From positions 1-64,000 of IMG/VR virus record IMGVR_UViG_3300026519_000008: a stretch of DNA of 64,000 nt. The stretch is one strand, 5' to 3'. The position numbers were made by a program, and so were the translations under genes. The notes beneath the pieces were generated by a model. It searched no databases and was not told the origin of the DNA. It worked only from the letters and a program-made list of their open reading frames with translations. This DNA is from a virus. Shown one piece after another: positions 37,230 through 45,493 of this stretch; positions within the stretch are counted from its first letter, which is position 1, and each line of letters opens with the position of its first letter.

Positions 37230-38720
37230 CTACAGAGTACGCTTGAACCGACCATCGCGTGGGGAAAGACTGACCAACCTGTCTCTAAGAAAATGGAAAA
37301 TATCCTCAGCCGAACACGCCCGCTGCTGACCGATATTACGCCCGATCTTTACACAGATATGCTTGTTCAACCGTCCGAGGAGATCTTCAAAATCAAACTC
37401 CTCGTCCACAGTAGTCTCCTCTTCAAAGGCCGCCACAATCTTAGAGCGAGACCTCCGCCATTGTACAGCCATACGATCGTCCACAAGACCACGGACGACC
37501 TCATAGAGTTTGTCGGCACCCTCAGACACAAAATTACAAGACTCAGGACGCGCTCTAGCAGCCAAAAACCGATCCGCCTCTTCATCCGTGATCCTGCCGT
37601 CACGAACACGTTTAATGAGCGCAATCGCTTCAACCTCGTCATTGTAATAAAACGGGTAGTCTGGACCCATAGCAGTTCTGGCCCACGCCCTATTAGGCAA
37701 CAACACAGGAACCCCGATATATACGGCCTCTCTTGGAACGATGCAGTACCCCTCACAGATACTGGCGTACATCAGACAGTCTATGGATGGAAGCAGCTTC
37801 CCGGCATAATCCTCCCGCGATGCAATAGAACCACCCATGTTCTCCACTACAGTTTCAATATCTGCATCCGAGAAAAGCCGTTTAGTGGCCTTAGGAAGCC
37901 CCTTAGTAGCCCTGATCTTCAGTTTGATCCCGTGTAGAACGAACAGAGGCTGAATGACATCTAGGATAAACCGCACATTTTTGTTGGCAGACATCCGACC
38001 CAAAAACGTTACAGCAAAATCATCACCCTTGCGTGATTGCAGAACATTTCTAATCTCATCGTCAGTACGCTCATGTCCCTTTAGTACGTCCGCAATACCG
38101 CATCCGATGATCGAATGCTTAAGCCTAAGATTTTGTACTTCAGTAGGAGACAGAAACCGTCTGGCAATCCGCATTCCTCTATTGTATTGATCCTTCGTTG
38201 TCCACACTACATGATCAGCCATCAAGTAGGAGGCAGCCTCGGCATATAGATGAAAAGCACTCTTTGCCCCGACCGTCTTCCCAGCCTTAGAAAGCGGATT
38301 GATCACAGCATCTTTTCCAGCATTCAAACAGATATACACGAGAGGGATATTTGTAACCAGGCGATGATCTACAGCCTGGGCGGCTAAGTGGGGGATCACA
38401 TGAATTTTATTAGAAAGGATGAAGTCTACAGGACAAAGCTGATCCAACAAATATCTATCCGCATTCACCTGATCCACAGCATGGAGGTACCTCCACGATG
38501 GAGAAGGTTCCTCTTCAGCATAAACAGGCTGGACACCTGAGAACTCTACATCATTATTTTTCTCAAACTCAGTACGAAATGACGGCGGAAGATAAATTAA
38601 CGACCGTACTCCATGCTGTTGAAACATGTGCATCAACGGTTCGTAAATACACAAGAAGCCAGAATCGCTCCATAGGCGGTCTGGGCCCAACGCGATCCAT
38701 GGAACTCCAAATCCGATCAT
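37230..38720 (-). CDS. GT4-type glycosyltransferase
   Basis: 496 residues. C-terminal Rossmann domain with VTFLGRMSANKNVRFILDVI and ASICEGYCIVPREAVYIGVP (the ExxxxxxE donor-site region) is typical of GT4 glycosyltransferases; the N-terminal half is the acceptor domain. In phages these may glucosylate modified DNA bases or virion proteins. A GCGTGGGGAAAGA element is translated near the C-terminus as SLSPRDG. A 14-base motif copy lies 12 bases before the ATG. Confidence 0.8.
   Translation of the reverse strand: MIGFGVPWIALGPDRLWSDSGFLCIYEPLMHMFQQHGVRSLIYLPPSFRTEFEKNNDVEFSGVQPVYAEEEPSPSWRYLHAVDQVNADRYLLDQLCPVDFILSNKIHVIPHLAAQAVDHRLVTNIPLVYICLNAGKDAVINPLSKAGKTVGAKSAFHLYAEAASYLMADHVVWTTKDQYNRGMRIARRFLSPTEVQNLRLKHSIIGCGIADVLKGHERTDDEIRNVLQSRKGDDFAVTFLGRMSANKNVRFILDVIQPLFVLHGIKLKIRATKGLPKATKRLFSDADIETVVENMGGSIASREDYAGKLLPSIDCLMYASICEGYCIVPREAVYIGVPVLLPNRAWARTAMGPDYPFYYNDEVEAIALIKRVRDGRITDEEADRFLAARARPESCNFVSEGADKLYEVVRGLVDDRMAVQWRRSRSKIVAAFEEETTVDEEFDFEDLLGRLNKHICVKIGRNIGQQRACSAEDIFHFLRDRLVSLSPRDGRFKRTL
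37257..37269 (-). repeat. GCGTGGGGAAAGA element, copy 11
   Basis: Inside the glycosyltransferase gene, encoding SLSPR. Confidence 0.85.
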
Positions 38721-38732
38721 AATCCCACCTAT

Positions 38733-38746
38733 CTGAAATTGATTTC
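38733..38746. repeat. 14-base motif copy 18
   Basis: Exact, orientation F; 12 bases before the glycosyltransferase start. Confidence 0.9.
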
Positions 38747-38762
38747 AGGTATACAAACGGAC

Positions 38763-38790
38763 GCCCCGGCAGTCTTATGACCACCGGGGC
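38763..38790 (-). terminator. Hairpin after the lipoprotein gene
   Basis: GCCCCGG / CCGGGGC stem with a 14-base loop and no U run; it may be a weak terminator or mRNA end structure. Confidence 0.4.
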
Positions 38791-38805
38791 AAGAAGTATT
38801 ATGAA

Positions 38806-39261
38806 CTATTTCTGTTGAAGAGCCTTGAACTGTTGTCCAGCCTGACGGATATATGACAAGCGCTGCTTCAAGGCAGCCTGAATTTCATCCAGAGGCATAC
38901 TCTGCGCCGCATACTGCTTCATCTGATCATTAACCAAGCCAATAAGATCATCCAGCAAAAGCGCCTCTGTAGGAGTGATTTTACTATAATCAATGGACTG
39001 TCGCACAAACACGGCTACAGCCTCAACAGTCCCGAGCCTCCCACTGTCAATCCCCTTGATGGCCTCGTCAACAATCTCGATAAGTCGATCTGTATTCTTG
39101 GGAGAATTTTGCAGGAAACGATACGTGGCAGCCTTGTAAGCCAAAGCGATTGTAGGCTGATAATCCTTGTTGTAATTCTGGAAATCAGTCGCCACACAAC
39201 CACCGATAACGAGGGCAGTCAATGCAATGACCAGAGCCAGCGACAGGCTGAAGGATCTCAT
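38806..39261 (-). CDS. Lipoprotein
   Basis: 151 residues from MRSFSLSLALVIALTALVIGGC: a signal peptide with lipobox VIGGC, then a helical domain (DEAIKGIDSGRLGTVEAVAV). GGGAGACG precedes the ATG. It would be lipid-anchored in the envelope. Superinfection exclusion or spanin-like roles are possible; none is proven. Confidence 0.7.
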   Translation of the reverse strand: MRSFSLSLALVIALTALVIGGCVATDFQNYNKDYQPTIALAYKAATYRFLQNSPKNTDRLIEIVDEAIKGIDSGRLGTVEAVAVFVRQSIDYSKITPTEALLLDDLIGLVNDQMKQYAAQSMPLDEIQAALKQRLSYIRQAGQQFKALQQK

Positions 39262-39466
39262 AGAGACGTCTCCCTTCCGGTAATGGGTAAACAAACGGGT
39301 TAACTTCCTCGGGCTTCGCACCATCTCCCCACCATAAAAACGCCTTCGCCTCACCTCCAAACAACTGTAATGTGAAACCATGACAACGTATCTCGAACCC
39401 ATCAAGCGTTACCACCCTAGCACGATCAAACGCATTGGATGGAATCAAGATCAATACATCCCTCAT
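39185..39466 (-). CDS. Hypothetical protein
   Basis: 93 residues (MRDVLILIPSNAFDRARVVT), C-terminal CIDCPRYRWLC may bind metal. The start overlaps the previous stop; its end overlaps the lipoprotein signal region by 77 bases. No family recognised. Confidence 0.5.
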   Translation of the reverse strand: MRDVLILIPSNAFDRARVVTLDGFEIRCHGFTLQLFGGEAKAFLWWGDGAKPEEVNPFVYPLPEGRRLYEILQPVAGSGHCIDCPRYRWLCGD

Positions 39467-40488
39467 CCCAGCTCCTCCAAAACCAACCGCTTCAACTTAG
39501 GCCGAACCTCCTTCCGCCACCACTTGGCCACCTCCGCAGGTCTCATAGTTTTAGACTTCAACCCAGAACACTTCAGCTCCTCCAACCACCACATACAATC
39601 CAGCCATGTAGGCTTAGCCGTAGGAGTCATCTTCAAATAATGCACAGCACCTGGAGGAAAGTAGGCCGACTCCATCTGAAACCACAGAAGCTTGAAGTTA
39701 TCCACCTTGTAGAAAAGATCAGGATAGAACTTTTTAAACCGCCCCATCGCCCTAAGCCCGGGCCGTGTGTGCATATCAAAAACATACCAGGGCAGCCCTA
39801 CCCTGGACAAGGACACACTGCCCAACCTGACCTTATTTGCCAAAATTTGCCCCCTCACATACTCCTTGATTTCCTTTTCAGGAAGACCCCTCATAGCGAT
39901 CAAAAGCATCCCCATGATGTAGGTCTTCATATCCCAGGGCATCCCGCCAAGATGCGCCCGAGCCCGCAAGCACTCAATGGCCGACATTTCATACTGACTG
40001 AGCTTGTGCCGCAATCCTGGATCACCGGGTATGACCCCTTGGTCAATGATCTTGGAGCAAATCAAATCGCCAAGCTCCCTCAAGGAGGGTGCTAGATCCT
40101 TGGTTTTAATTAGCAACCTTGCAACATACCTGGCCTCACTCAGCTCAGGGTGCTCACCCCGCTCCTCAGGAGTATGGGTAGCCACTGCAAGAAGTCCCCC
40201 AAAATCCCGATTCTTGGCCAGCAGGGTGAGTTTTAGAATGAACCGCTTGTAGCATATCTTCTCAGCCTCAGGCTCATTAGGCACTGCCGCCAAAAACCGA
40301 GCAAGCTCACCTGTCATATAGCTTACGTCTTCCGCCACAAGTACATGAATCCGCCATTTCAACCAATCTCTAAACTTTTTAGCACCCCAGAGCGCCTCAA
40401 AGCAGGTGTGAACTAGATTGAGATCCCCCCGTCTTAGTCCCTTTTGTATGCCACTCCTACACCCATACAAGTAGGTCTCACGAGTCAT
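39463..40488 (-). CDS. Hypothetical replication-associated protein
   Basis: 341 residues from MTRETYLYGCRSGIQKGLRR, helical. RGDLNLVHTCFEALWGAKKF then IHVLVAEDVSYMTGELARFL recalls the C-terminal helical domain of clamp-loader-like (RarA) proteins, but no P-loop is present. Own promoter at 40529-40558. Assignment tentative. Confidence 0.45.
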   Translation of the reverse strand: MTRETYLYGCRSGIQKGLRRGDLNLVHTCFEALWGAKKFRDWLKWRIHVLVAEDVSYMTGELARFLAAVPNEPEAEKICYKRFILKLTLLAKNRDFGGLLAVATHTPEERGEHPELSEARYVARLLIKTKDLAPSLRELGDLICSKIIDQGVIPGDPGLRHKLSQYEMSAIECLRARAHLGGMPWDMKTYIMGMLLIAMRGLPEKEIKEYVRGQILANKVRLGSVSLSRVGLPWYVFDMHTRPGLRAMGRFKKFYPDLFYKVDNFKLLWFQMESAYFPPGAVHYLKMTPTAKPTWLDCMWWLEELKCSGLKSKTMRPAEVAKWWRKEVRPKLKRLVLEELG

Positions 40489-40528
40489 ACCCACCGCCTT
40501 TCCAATAATTGTCCGCCAGAACAACCCC

Positions 40529-40558
40529 ACCCTACCAAAAACACGCCTGTATTGTCAA
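40529..40558 (-). promoter_or_regulatory. Promoter, TTGACA / 18 / TAGGGT
   Basis: Minus strand: -35 at 40553-40558, -10 TAGGGT (weak) at 40529-40534. Confidence 0.5.
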
Positions 40559-40567
40559 CAACAAGTA

Positions 40568-40753
40568 TCACGCAAACGAAGACGATAGATTCTTCCGCTT
40601 CCGCCTACAAGGCTCACAGAACTTTTTCGGGATAGTTTTGCCGTCGAAATGCACCATTGCTTTATGCTTACGACCACACATAGGACATACTACGTCCAAT
40701 GCTTTGTACTGAGAATTTCTGTGGTAACGAATATACTGATCCTTTGTGCTCAT
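40568..40753 (-). CDS. Small zinc-binding protein
   Basis: 61 residues from MSTKDQYIRYHRNSQYKALD; CPMCGRKHK and CEPCRRKRKN form a zinc site with a basic end. GGAG precedes the ATG. Possibly nucleic-acid-binding. Confidence 0.55.
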   Translation of the reverse strand: MSTKDQYIRYHRNSQYKALDVVCPMCGRKHKAMVHFDGKTIPKKFCEPCRRKRKNLSSSFA

Positions 40754-40766
40754 ACCACAACTCCAA

Positions 40767-40802
40767 ACAAAAACAGGGGAAGAGCCTACGCCCTTCCCCT
40801 GT
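40767..40802 (-). terminator. Rho-independent terminator
   Basis: Minus strand ACAGGGGAAG / CTTCCCCTGT ten-pair stem, then TTTTGTTTG; ends the transcript of the 40827-41846 gene. Confidence 0.9.
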
Positions 40803-40826
40803 TCAAACCACACACCGGATCAACTC

Positions 40827-41846
40827 CTAGTCATCGCTGAGCAGTGCGTCAATTTCGTCCTGACTCATTGCACTCTCGTCATCATCCTCCACGGCAACGT
40901 CAATTTCCTCAGCCGTATCCACCTCAACCTCACCGCCGGAGGTATCATCTTCCAGCACAGCCTCAACCTGCGCCTCGTCAGCACCGCCGACCACCTGAAG
41001 CTCCACACCGAACTGCCGACCGATGTAATCCACCCACTCCTCCAGAGTGCTACTGGACAGCCCGGCCTGCTTCATTCGCAACCAATCACTGCAAATGTAA
41101 TGGAACGCCTCATGGGGGTCCTCATCACTGCCGATCTCCTTGTACGCCTCCTGAAGGGCATCGGCCACCGTCTCAGCCGCCAGAGCCTCGAACTTCAGGG
41201 TCATCCTCATCACGGCAGCCTTGGCCTTCCGCGCCTTGGTAGCCTTTACCTCGCCGGGAACCCCCTCCTCCCCGGCAGTCTCACGAATGGCCTTCTTGGC
41301 AGCTTCAGTCCGAAGCAGATCCTTCAGGTCACTGAGAGAGTGCTCCTCAGCCAGACCGAGCATCCGCTCAACTTCCGAATCCACTTCCTCACCCTCAGGA
41401 AGAGCCAACATGGGCCGAGCGATCTGGGCCATCTTGGCCCATCCGATATGGGCGATCTTTTCCTTGGACAGGCCGTACTTCAGGATAACACGGCCAATGT
41501 CCACCAGGTGCTTTCCAGTCCGATAGCTGATGTCCAGCTCCGTCTCACAATATTCCTCAAAAGACGCAAACGGAGTGCCATCAGCCTTGGTCCAGATGGT
41601 GTAGAAGCCCTCATCATACGCTTCCCGCAGGTGAACCGCCATATCGAAGAAAGATTCGTTGACCCTCTCACGGGCCTTACGAAGCTGCCTCCTACACGAC
41701 TCAGCCCGCTTCACCACCGACTTTGCCGGGGCCTTGACAAGCTCCCCAGCCACCGCCGCGCTCTCCTCCTTCGCAGGAACCTTCTTCTTCTTGGTTCCCG
41801 CAGCCTTGACAGTTTTCCTAGCCGCCTTCTGCTTACTCTCCGCCAT
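40827..41846 (-). CDS. Large accessory protein ending in a FliM-like peptide
   Basis: 339 residues. Lys/Ala-rich basic N-terminus (KQKAARKTVKAAGTKKKKVP), a helical central domain (RVNESFFDMAVHLREAYDEG, ASFEEYCETELDISYRTGKH) resembling plasmid/phage DUF3102-type proteins, then an acidic tail ending AMSQDEIDALLSDD. That end closely resembles the CheY-binding N-terminal peptide of the flagellar switch protein FliM (xSQxEIDALL). Single-gene unit: promoter 41884-41913 and terminator 40767-40802, so probably strongly expressed. Function unknown. Confidence 0.6.
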   Translation of the reverse strand: MAESKQKAARKTVKAAGTKKKKVPAKEESAAVAGELVKAPAKSVVKRAESCRRQLRKARERVNESFFDMAVHLREAYDEGFYTIWTKADGTPFASFEEYCETELDISYRTGKHLVDIGRVILKYGLSKEKIAHIGWAKMAQIARPMLALPEGEEVDSEVERMLGLAEEHSLSDLKDLLRTEAAKKAIRETAGEEGVPGEVKATKARKAKAAVMRMTLKFEALAAETVADALQEAYKEIGSDEDPHEAFHYICSDWLRMKQAGLSSSTLEEWVDYIGRQFGVELQVVGGADEAQVEAVLEDDTSGGEVEVDTAEEIDVAVEDDDESAMSQDEIDALLSDD

Positions 41847-41883
41847 GTTCTCGCCTCCTACTGTGTGGGGTTAATGTACCCTC

Positions 41884-41913
41884 ACCATACCACCGGGTAC
41901 ACTGAATTGTCAA
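41884..41913 (-). promoter_or_regulatory. Promoter, TTGACA / 18 / TATGGT
   Basis: Minus strand: -35 at 41908-41913, -10 TATGGT at 41884-41889. A 14-base motif copy lies ten bases upstream (41923-41936). Confidence 0.7.
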
Positions 41914-41922
41914 ACAAAAAGG

Positions 41923-41936
41923 TGAAATCAATTTCA
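41923..41936. repeat. 14-base motif copy 19
   Basis: Exact, orientation R; contains the TGA stop of the Ycf46-type gene and lies next to promoter 41884. Confidence 0.9.
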
Positions 41937-44852
41937 TTTTACCGGACGCAACCTTCTGGAAGACTTCCTCCGCTTTCCAACCTCGGCATCCGACGATGCC
42001 TTTTGGAACCTGGTACCAAGGAACTCTCGAAAGCTATCCACGTCCTCCTTGTGAGTATCAGCCAACGGGATCAGAGTTTTACACACCTCCACAATGTCGT
42101 CAGTTGTCACCTCCCTATACTCCCCCTCCTCATCCGCAAATGCGTTGTACATAGCCTCATCAATCACCGACTCAATCTCAGCCCCCACAAATCCCTCAGA
42201 CACATGTGCCATAGCCTCGATATTGAAATCCTCAGGGTCCCTCCCGCGTTTCCTCAAGTGAATCTCAAAGATCATCATGCGCTCTTGGAAGGTAGGTAGA
42301 TCCACCCCGAACACAGCATCCCACCGCCCACGCCGAGTCAGAGCAGGGTCAAGATTCCTGATCGTGTTACAAGTTGCAATCTTCATGATGGGGGCTTTAC
42401 ATTCCTGCATCCAGGTCATCAATGTACCGATCACCCTGGACGTCACCCCAGAATCAGATTGCCCAGAAGAATCAAGCCCAGCCACAGCTTTTTCGAACTC
42501 ATCAAAGACAAGGATACAGTTATGAGTAATAATCCCGTTGGCAATAAACGAGCGTGTTGCATCACCAGAACAGACTAAATCGTATACAACCTCCAACCCA
42601 ACCGGCTCAATCGAGTCAATCCTAACCCAACGACACTCCAGATCCAAAAGGCTACCCAAAACAGTAGCCTCTTTACCTATACGTTCAACATATATACCCA
42701 ACAACCGTTCAGATAGAACCCGCTTACCCAATTCCACTTCCCATGTCTGAGAAGTGGACAATCCTAATTCACTATGGGATTTACAAGAGTTCTCCCTGGC
42801 ATTCTTTAGCAACTTACCACAGGCAAACCCCGTCCCACGAGACAATTTAGCAGTTCTATTGGCAAGAACAAAACACCGCTTTTTCTTCTCAGGATGCCTC
42901 AAGAACCTGCCAACCAGTCCGGCCAACTTAACGGCCTCAGTCCCACAGATAAACAACGAAGCCCCAGACAGATCGCCAGGAATAACACCTACAGATAGCA
43001 GTAACGACCTATACAAATGGAACCTATGAGGATGAGCACCGAACGAAAACGCAATGCTAATCCTGCCATCCTCTGTGACCGTACCATCAGAATCAATCAA
43101 AGATGCTAGAGCAGCAACCCTAGCCTCACGTGGAAACAATAACACATGCCTCCACGCCTCAGCAATAAACTGAGCAGCAATCTTGGACGAAAAATAAACC
43201 ACATGGCTAGACTTAGTGGCCGCAACAGTTCTACCATTGACAACTGTTGTTGGAATATCCTCCACACATGTTTCATACCTAGAAGTCTCAACCCCAAACA
43301 ACTTAAACACGGCCTTCGCAAAATAATCAATAAGCTCAGACTCAGCATTAACAAACCTAATCTGACCATTAGATACCGAACCGTCCCCCTCAGTCACAGC
43401 CGCCAACACCCAAGCTAATTCCGGAGTCACATCCTTGGGCAACTTTGGAATTCTAGAATCCATCCATCCGCCACGCCCCCGGCGCAGTTCACCCTTAACA
43501 CGCCTCAATTTATCCGGCCAATACTTTGAAACATCTGGATCACCTTCTAACCCCTGAATCGGCACAGCCAGCATATCACCTGGACTCAATTCATCTGTTC
43601 TAACCCACTCAGGCAAGCCGCCCCGCATAACCAGATGCTGATGATTACCAGTTGATTTAATCGAGAACCCCCTAGCAGCATTGATGGCAAAAACAGGTGC
43701 CTCACGTTTCGTCACCGCCGTGACGTCAGTTGTAGTTATTTTACCCTCCAGTTCATCCCACGCCACCACCGTAAGATCACCAGTTCTACAAAACTCGGCA
43801 TACAACTCTTCAATTTCTACCACCCGCCCATCACCTGTCCAAACAACCGTGTCACCAGTAACGCAGGGGGCAGCAGTTTCTGCAATTTTCAGGGCCAACC
43901 TGATTTCTTCCTCAGACTGTCCCACATAGCCCTTGAATACAGACGCAATATCAAACTTGTACAACGGAAGCCCGGTAGCCTGAGCCGCAGCCTTGGCTAT
44001 CAGGGACTTTCCCACACCCGGAAGGCCGATGATCATCACGCCCTTTGGAGGGGCCAGTCCATAATCACGGGCCTTCTTGGTGAAGAACTTCCTCCTCTTA
44101 TAAAAGTATTCCTTGAGCAGGTCAAGCCCCCCGACGTCATCCATCGTTTCACTGACAGGCATAAATTGCAATGCACCAGACGACCGCTGAATGGATTGCT
44201 TCTTTTGTGCCTGGATCAATTCCATATCCAGACACCTTGACTCCACAATAGACAGAGCACAAGAAGACTCAGCCACAAAAGCCGACATCCCCACCGCACA
44301 ATCCGCCGCTCTTTCCAGATCATCAGCAGTCACCTTCTCAGCCACCGCCTTGGCCGACTTGACCATATCACTGAATACCTCTTTCAGGTACTCACGATCA
44401 GGCAGTGGAAAATCTACCGTCATTACAATGTCAGTCAGCTCCTCAGGAACCCTGGAATCACCACCAATAATAATGATGGCCCCGCCAACGGTTCGCAGCC
44501 GCCAAGCAACATCCAGCATCAACTGGATAGCAGCAGGCTCATCCATAAAAAATCTAGGATTGTAGAAAATGAAGATGGACTCCTGTGTCTCCTCCGACTG
44601 ATCCATGATCCATTCAAGCGAACTCGTAAAATCAGAAGCCAGGGACGAAGTATCAAAGTCCCAAGTTGGGCTGAAAGGGGTCAGCCCCGTAGTCACCCGC
44701 CATTGATACAGAGACAGCTTGGATAGCTCTGGGTCCTCACCCAACTCATCCAAGATCCCCACCGTTGCCCTTTCAAACTCCAGTGTCCGCACCCACAGGC
44801 ACGGAAATCCTGCCCTGAGATACGAGGTGATCCGCCCTTGCTTTTTCTGCAC
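41934..44852 (-). CDS. ycf46: Ycf46-type AAA+ ATPase interrupted by an intein
   Basis: 972 residues; 523 after intein removal. The N-terminal domain (AGFPCLWVRTLEFERA, IIIIGGDSRVPEELTDIV) and the AAA+ core match Ycf46: VGGLDLLKEYF, Walker A GLPGVGKS (276-283), KGYVGQSEEEIR, then after the intein CILVFDEFEKAVAGL (Walker B), SDSGVTSRVIGTLMTWMQE, ATCNTIRNLDPALTRRGRWD and GAEIESVIDEAM. Ycf46 is known from plastids, cyanobacteria and other bacteria, with unclear function. Its usual partner families DUF1257 (Ycf35) and DUF2997 are also in this phage (58.7-59.2 kb). GTG start with AAGGAGGCGG; promoter 44897-44926. Confidence 0.85.
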   Translation of the reverse strand: MQKKQGRITSYLRAGFPCLWVRTLEFERATVGILDELGEDPELSKLSLYQWRVTTGLTPFSPTWDFDTSSLASDFTSSLEWIMDQSEETQESIFIFYNPRFFMDEPAAIQLMLDVAWRLRTVGGAIIIIGGDSRVPEELTDIVMTVDFPLPDREYLKEVFSDMVKSAKAVAEKVTADDLERAADCAVGMSAFVAESSCALSIVESRCLDMELIQAQKKQSIQRSSGALQFMPVSETMDDVGGLDLLKEYFYKRRKFFTKKARDYGLAPPKGVMIIGLPGVGKSLIAKAAAQATGLPLYKFDIASVFKGYVGQSEEEIRLALKIAETAAPCVTGDTVVWTGDGRVVEIEELYAEFCRTGDLTVVAWDELEGKITTTDVTAVTKREAPVFAINAARGFSIKSTGNHQHLVMRGGLPEWVRTDELSPGDMLAVPIQGLEGDPDVSKYWPDKLRRVKGELRRGRGGWMDSRIPKLPKDVTPELAWVLAAVTEGDGSVSNGQIRFVNAESELIDYFAKAVFKLFGVETSRYETCVEDIPTTVVNGRTVAATKSSHVVYFSSKIAAQFIAEAWRHVLLFPREARVAALASLIDSDGTVTEDGRISIAFSFGAHPHRFHLYRSLLLSVGVIPGDLSGASLFICGTEAVKLAGLVGRFLRHPEKKKRCFVLANRTAKLSRGTGFACGKLLKNARENSCKSHSELGLSTSQTWEVELGKRVLSERLLGIYVERIGKEATVLGSLLDLECRWVRIDSIEPVGLEVVYDLVCSGDATRSFIANGIITHNCILVFDEFEKAVAGLDSSGQSDSGVTSRVIGTLMTWMQECKAPIMKIATCNTIRNLDPALTRRGRWDAVFGVDLPTFQERMMIFEIHLRKRGRDPEDFNIEAMAHVSEGFVGAEIESVIDEAMYNAFADEEGEYREVTTDDIVEVCKTLIPLADTHKEDVDSFREFLGTRFQKASSDAEVGKRRKSSRRLRPVK
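42519..43865 (-). other. Intein in the Ycf46-type ATPase, with LAGLIDADG endonuclease
   Basis: 449 residues (330-778 of the precursor). It begins CVTGDTVVWTGDGRV, has block B STGNHQH, two LAGLIDADG-type blocks (LAWVLAAVTEGDGSVS and AALASLIDSDGTVT), and ends ANGIITHN followed by Cys as the +1 residue. It is inserted directly before Walker B, so ATPase activity needs splicing. Both endonuclease blocks keep their acidic residue, so the homing nuclease may be active. Confidence 0.88.
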
Positions 44853-44896
44853 TTTCCGCCTCCTTCACATAAAGGTAAACCAGCCGTCCATTTGAG

Positions 44897-44926
44897 AGTA
44901 TACATGGATGGCTGGTGAATTGTCAA
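44897..44926 (-). promoter_or_regulatory. Promoter, TTGACA / 18 / TATACT
   Basis: Minus strand: -35 at 44921-44926, -10 TATACT at 44897-44902; overlooked by a 14-base motif copy at 44930-44943, four bases upstream. Confidence 0.75.
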
Positions 44927-44929
44927 ACC

Positions 44930-44943
44930 TGAAATCAATTTCA
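44930..44943. repeat. 14-base motif copy 20
   Basis: Exact, orientation R; contains the TGA stop of the RuvC-like gene, next to promoter 44897. Confidence 0.9.
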
Positions 44944-45480
44944 CGAGTCAGAAAAAGTCACCGGATTGTCTGTCATCAACTTTTGAACAGCTTCCACCTG
45001 AGCCCGATTTAACGGATCAACAGAATACCCCATAGCCGCTGCTATGACCATAGCCATTACCGCAGCATCGGACTCATCATTGTTGGCAATCTCGTCACCC
45101 CACCTTCTCCGCATGACAGATAAGATTTCAGTTTTTTTCTTACACCCAACAAACTTTTTTACAGTGGCTGGAGATATTCTAGCTGGATAACGAACCGTGC
45201 TTCTATAAAGCGCGTAACAGAGCATCCCCATCAACTGGTGACGCTCTGTGCTCAAACCGCCACGAAACATGACTGGAGGAATTTCGATACACACGAATAC
45301 ATCAGGCTCACCTTCCACCAACGACAACACGTCCCGTGTAATCAACAGCTGCCACTCAAAATAAATACGATCATGGTAAGCAGCCCCAATAGAATAAGTT
45401 CTGATTTGATCTGGCGCAGCACTATCTATTAACGCAACCCCTGTATTCTTCAGCGAGGGATCAACTCCAACGAATAACAT
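44941..45480 (-). CDS. RuvC-like Holliday junction resolvase
   Basis: 179 residues from MLFVGVDPSLKNTGVALID: the first catalytic Asp in GVDPSLKNTG, then FVCIEIPPV (Glu) and ESDAAVMAM (Asp) give the RuvC/RNase-H acidic set. KKFVGCKKKTEILSVMRRRW fits the DNA-contact region. It would cut branched DNA before packaging. GGAGG precedes the ATG. Confidence 0.78.
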   Translation of the reverse strand: MLFVGVDPSLKNTGVALIDSAAPDQIRTYSIGAAYHDRIYFEWQLLITRDVLSLVEGEPDVFVCIEIPPVMFRGGLSTERHQLMGMLCYALYRSTVRYPARISPATVKKFVGCKKKTEILSVMRRRWGDEIANNDESDAAVMAMVIAAAMGYSVDPLNRAQVEAVQKLMTDNPVTFSDS

Positions 45481-45493
45481 AACAACCTCCAGA

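Noticed and set aside
40746-42299. Long plus-strand open frame
   Set aside because: Antisense to 40827-41846 and the Ycf46-type gene, with shadow composition and no start signal.
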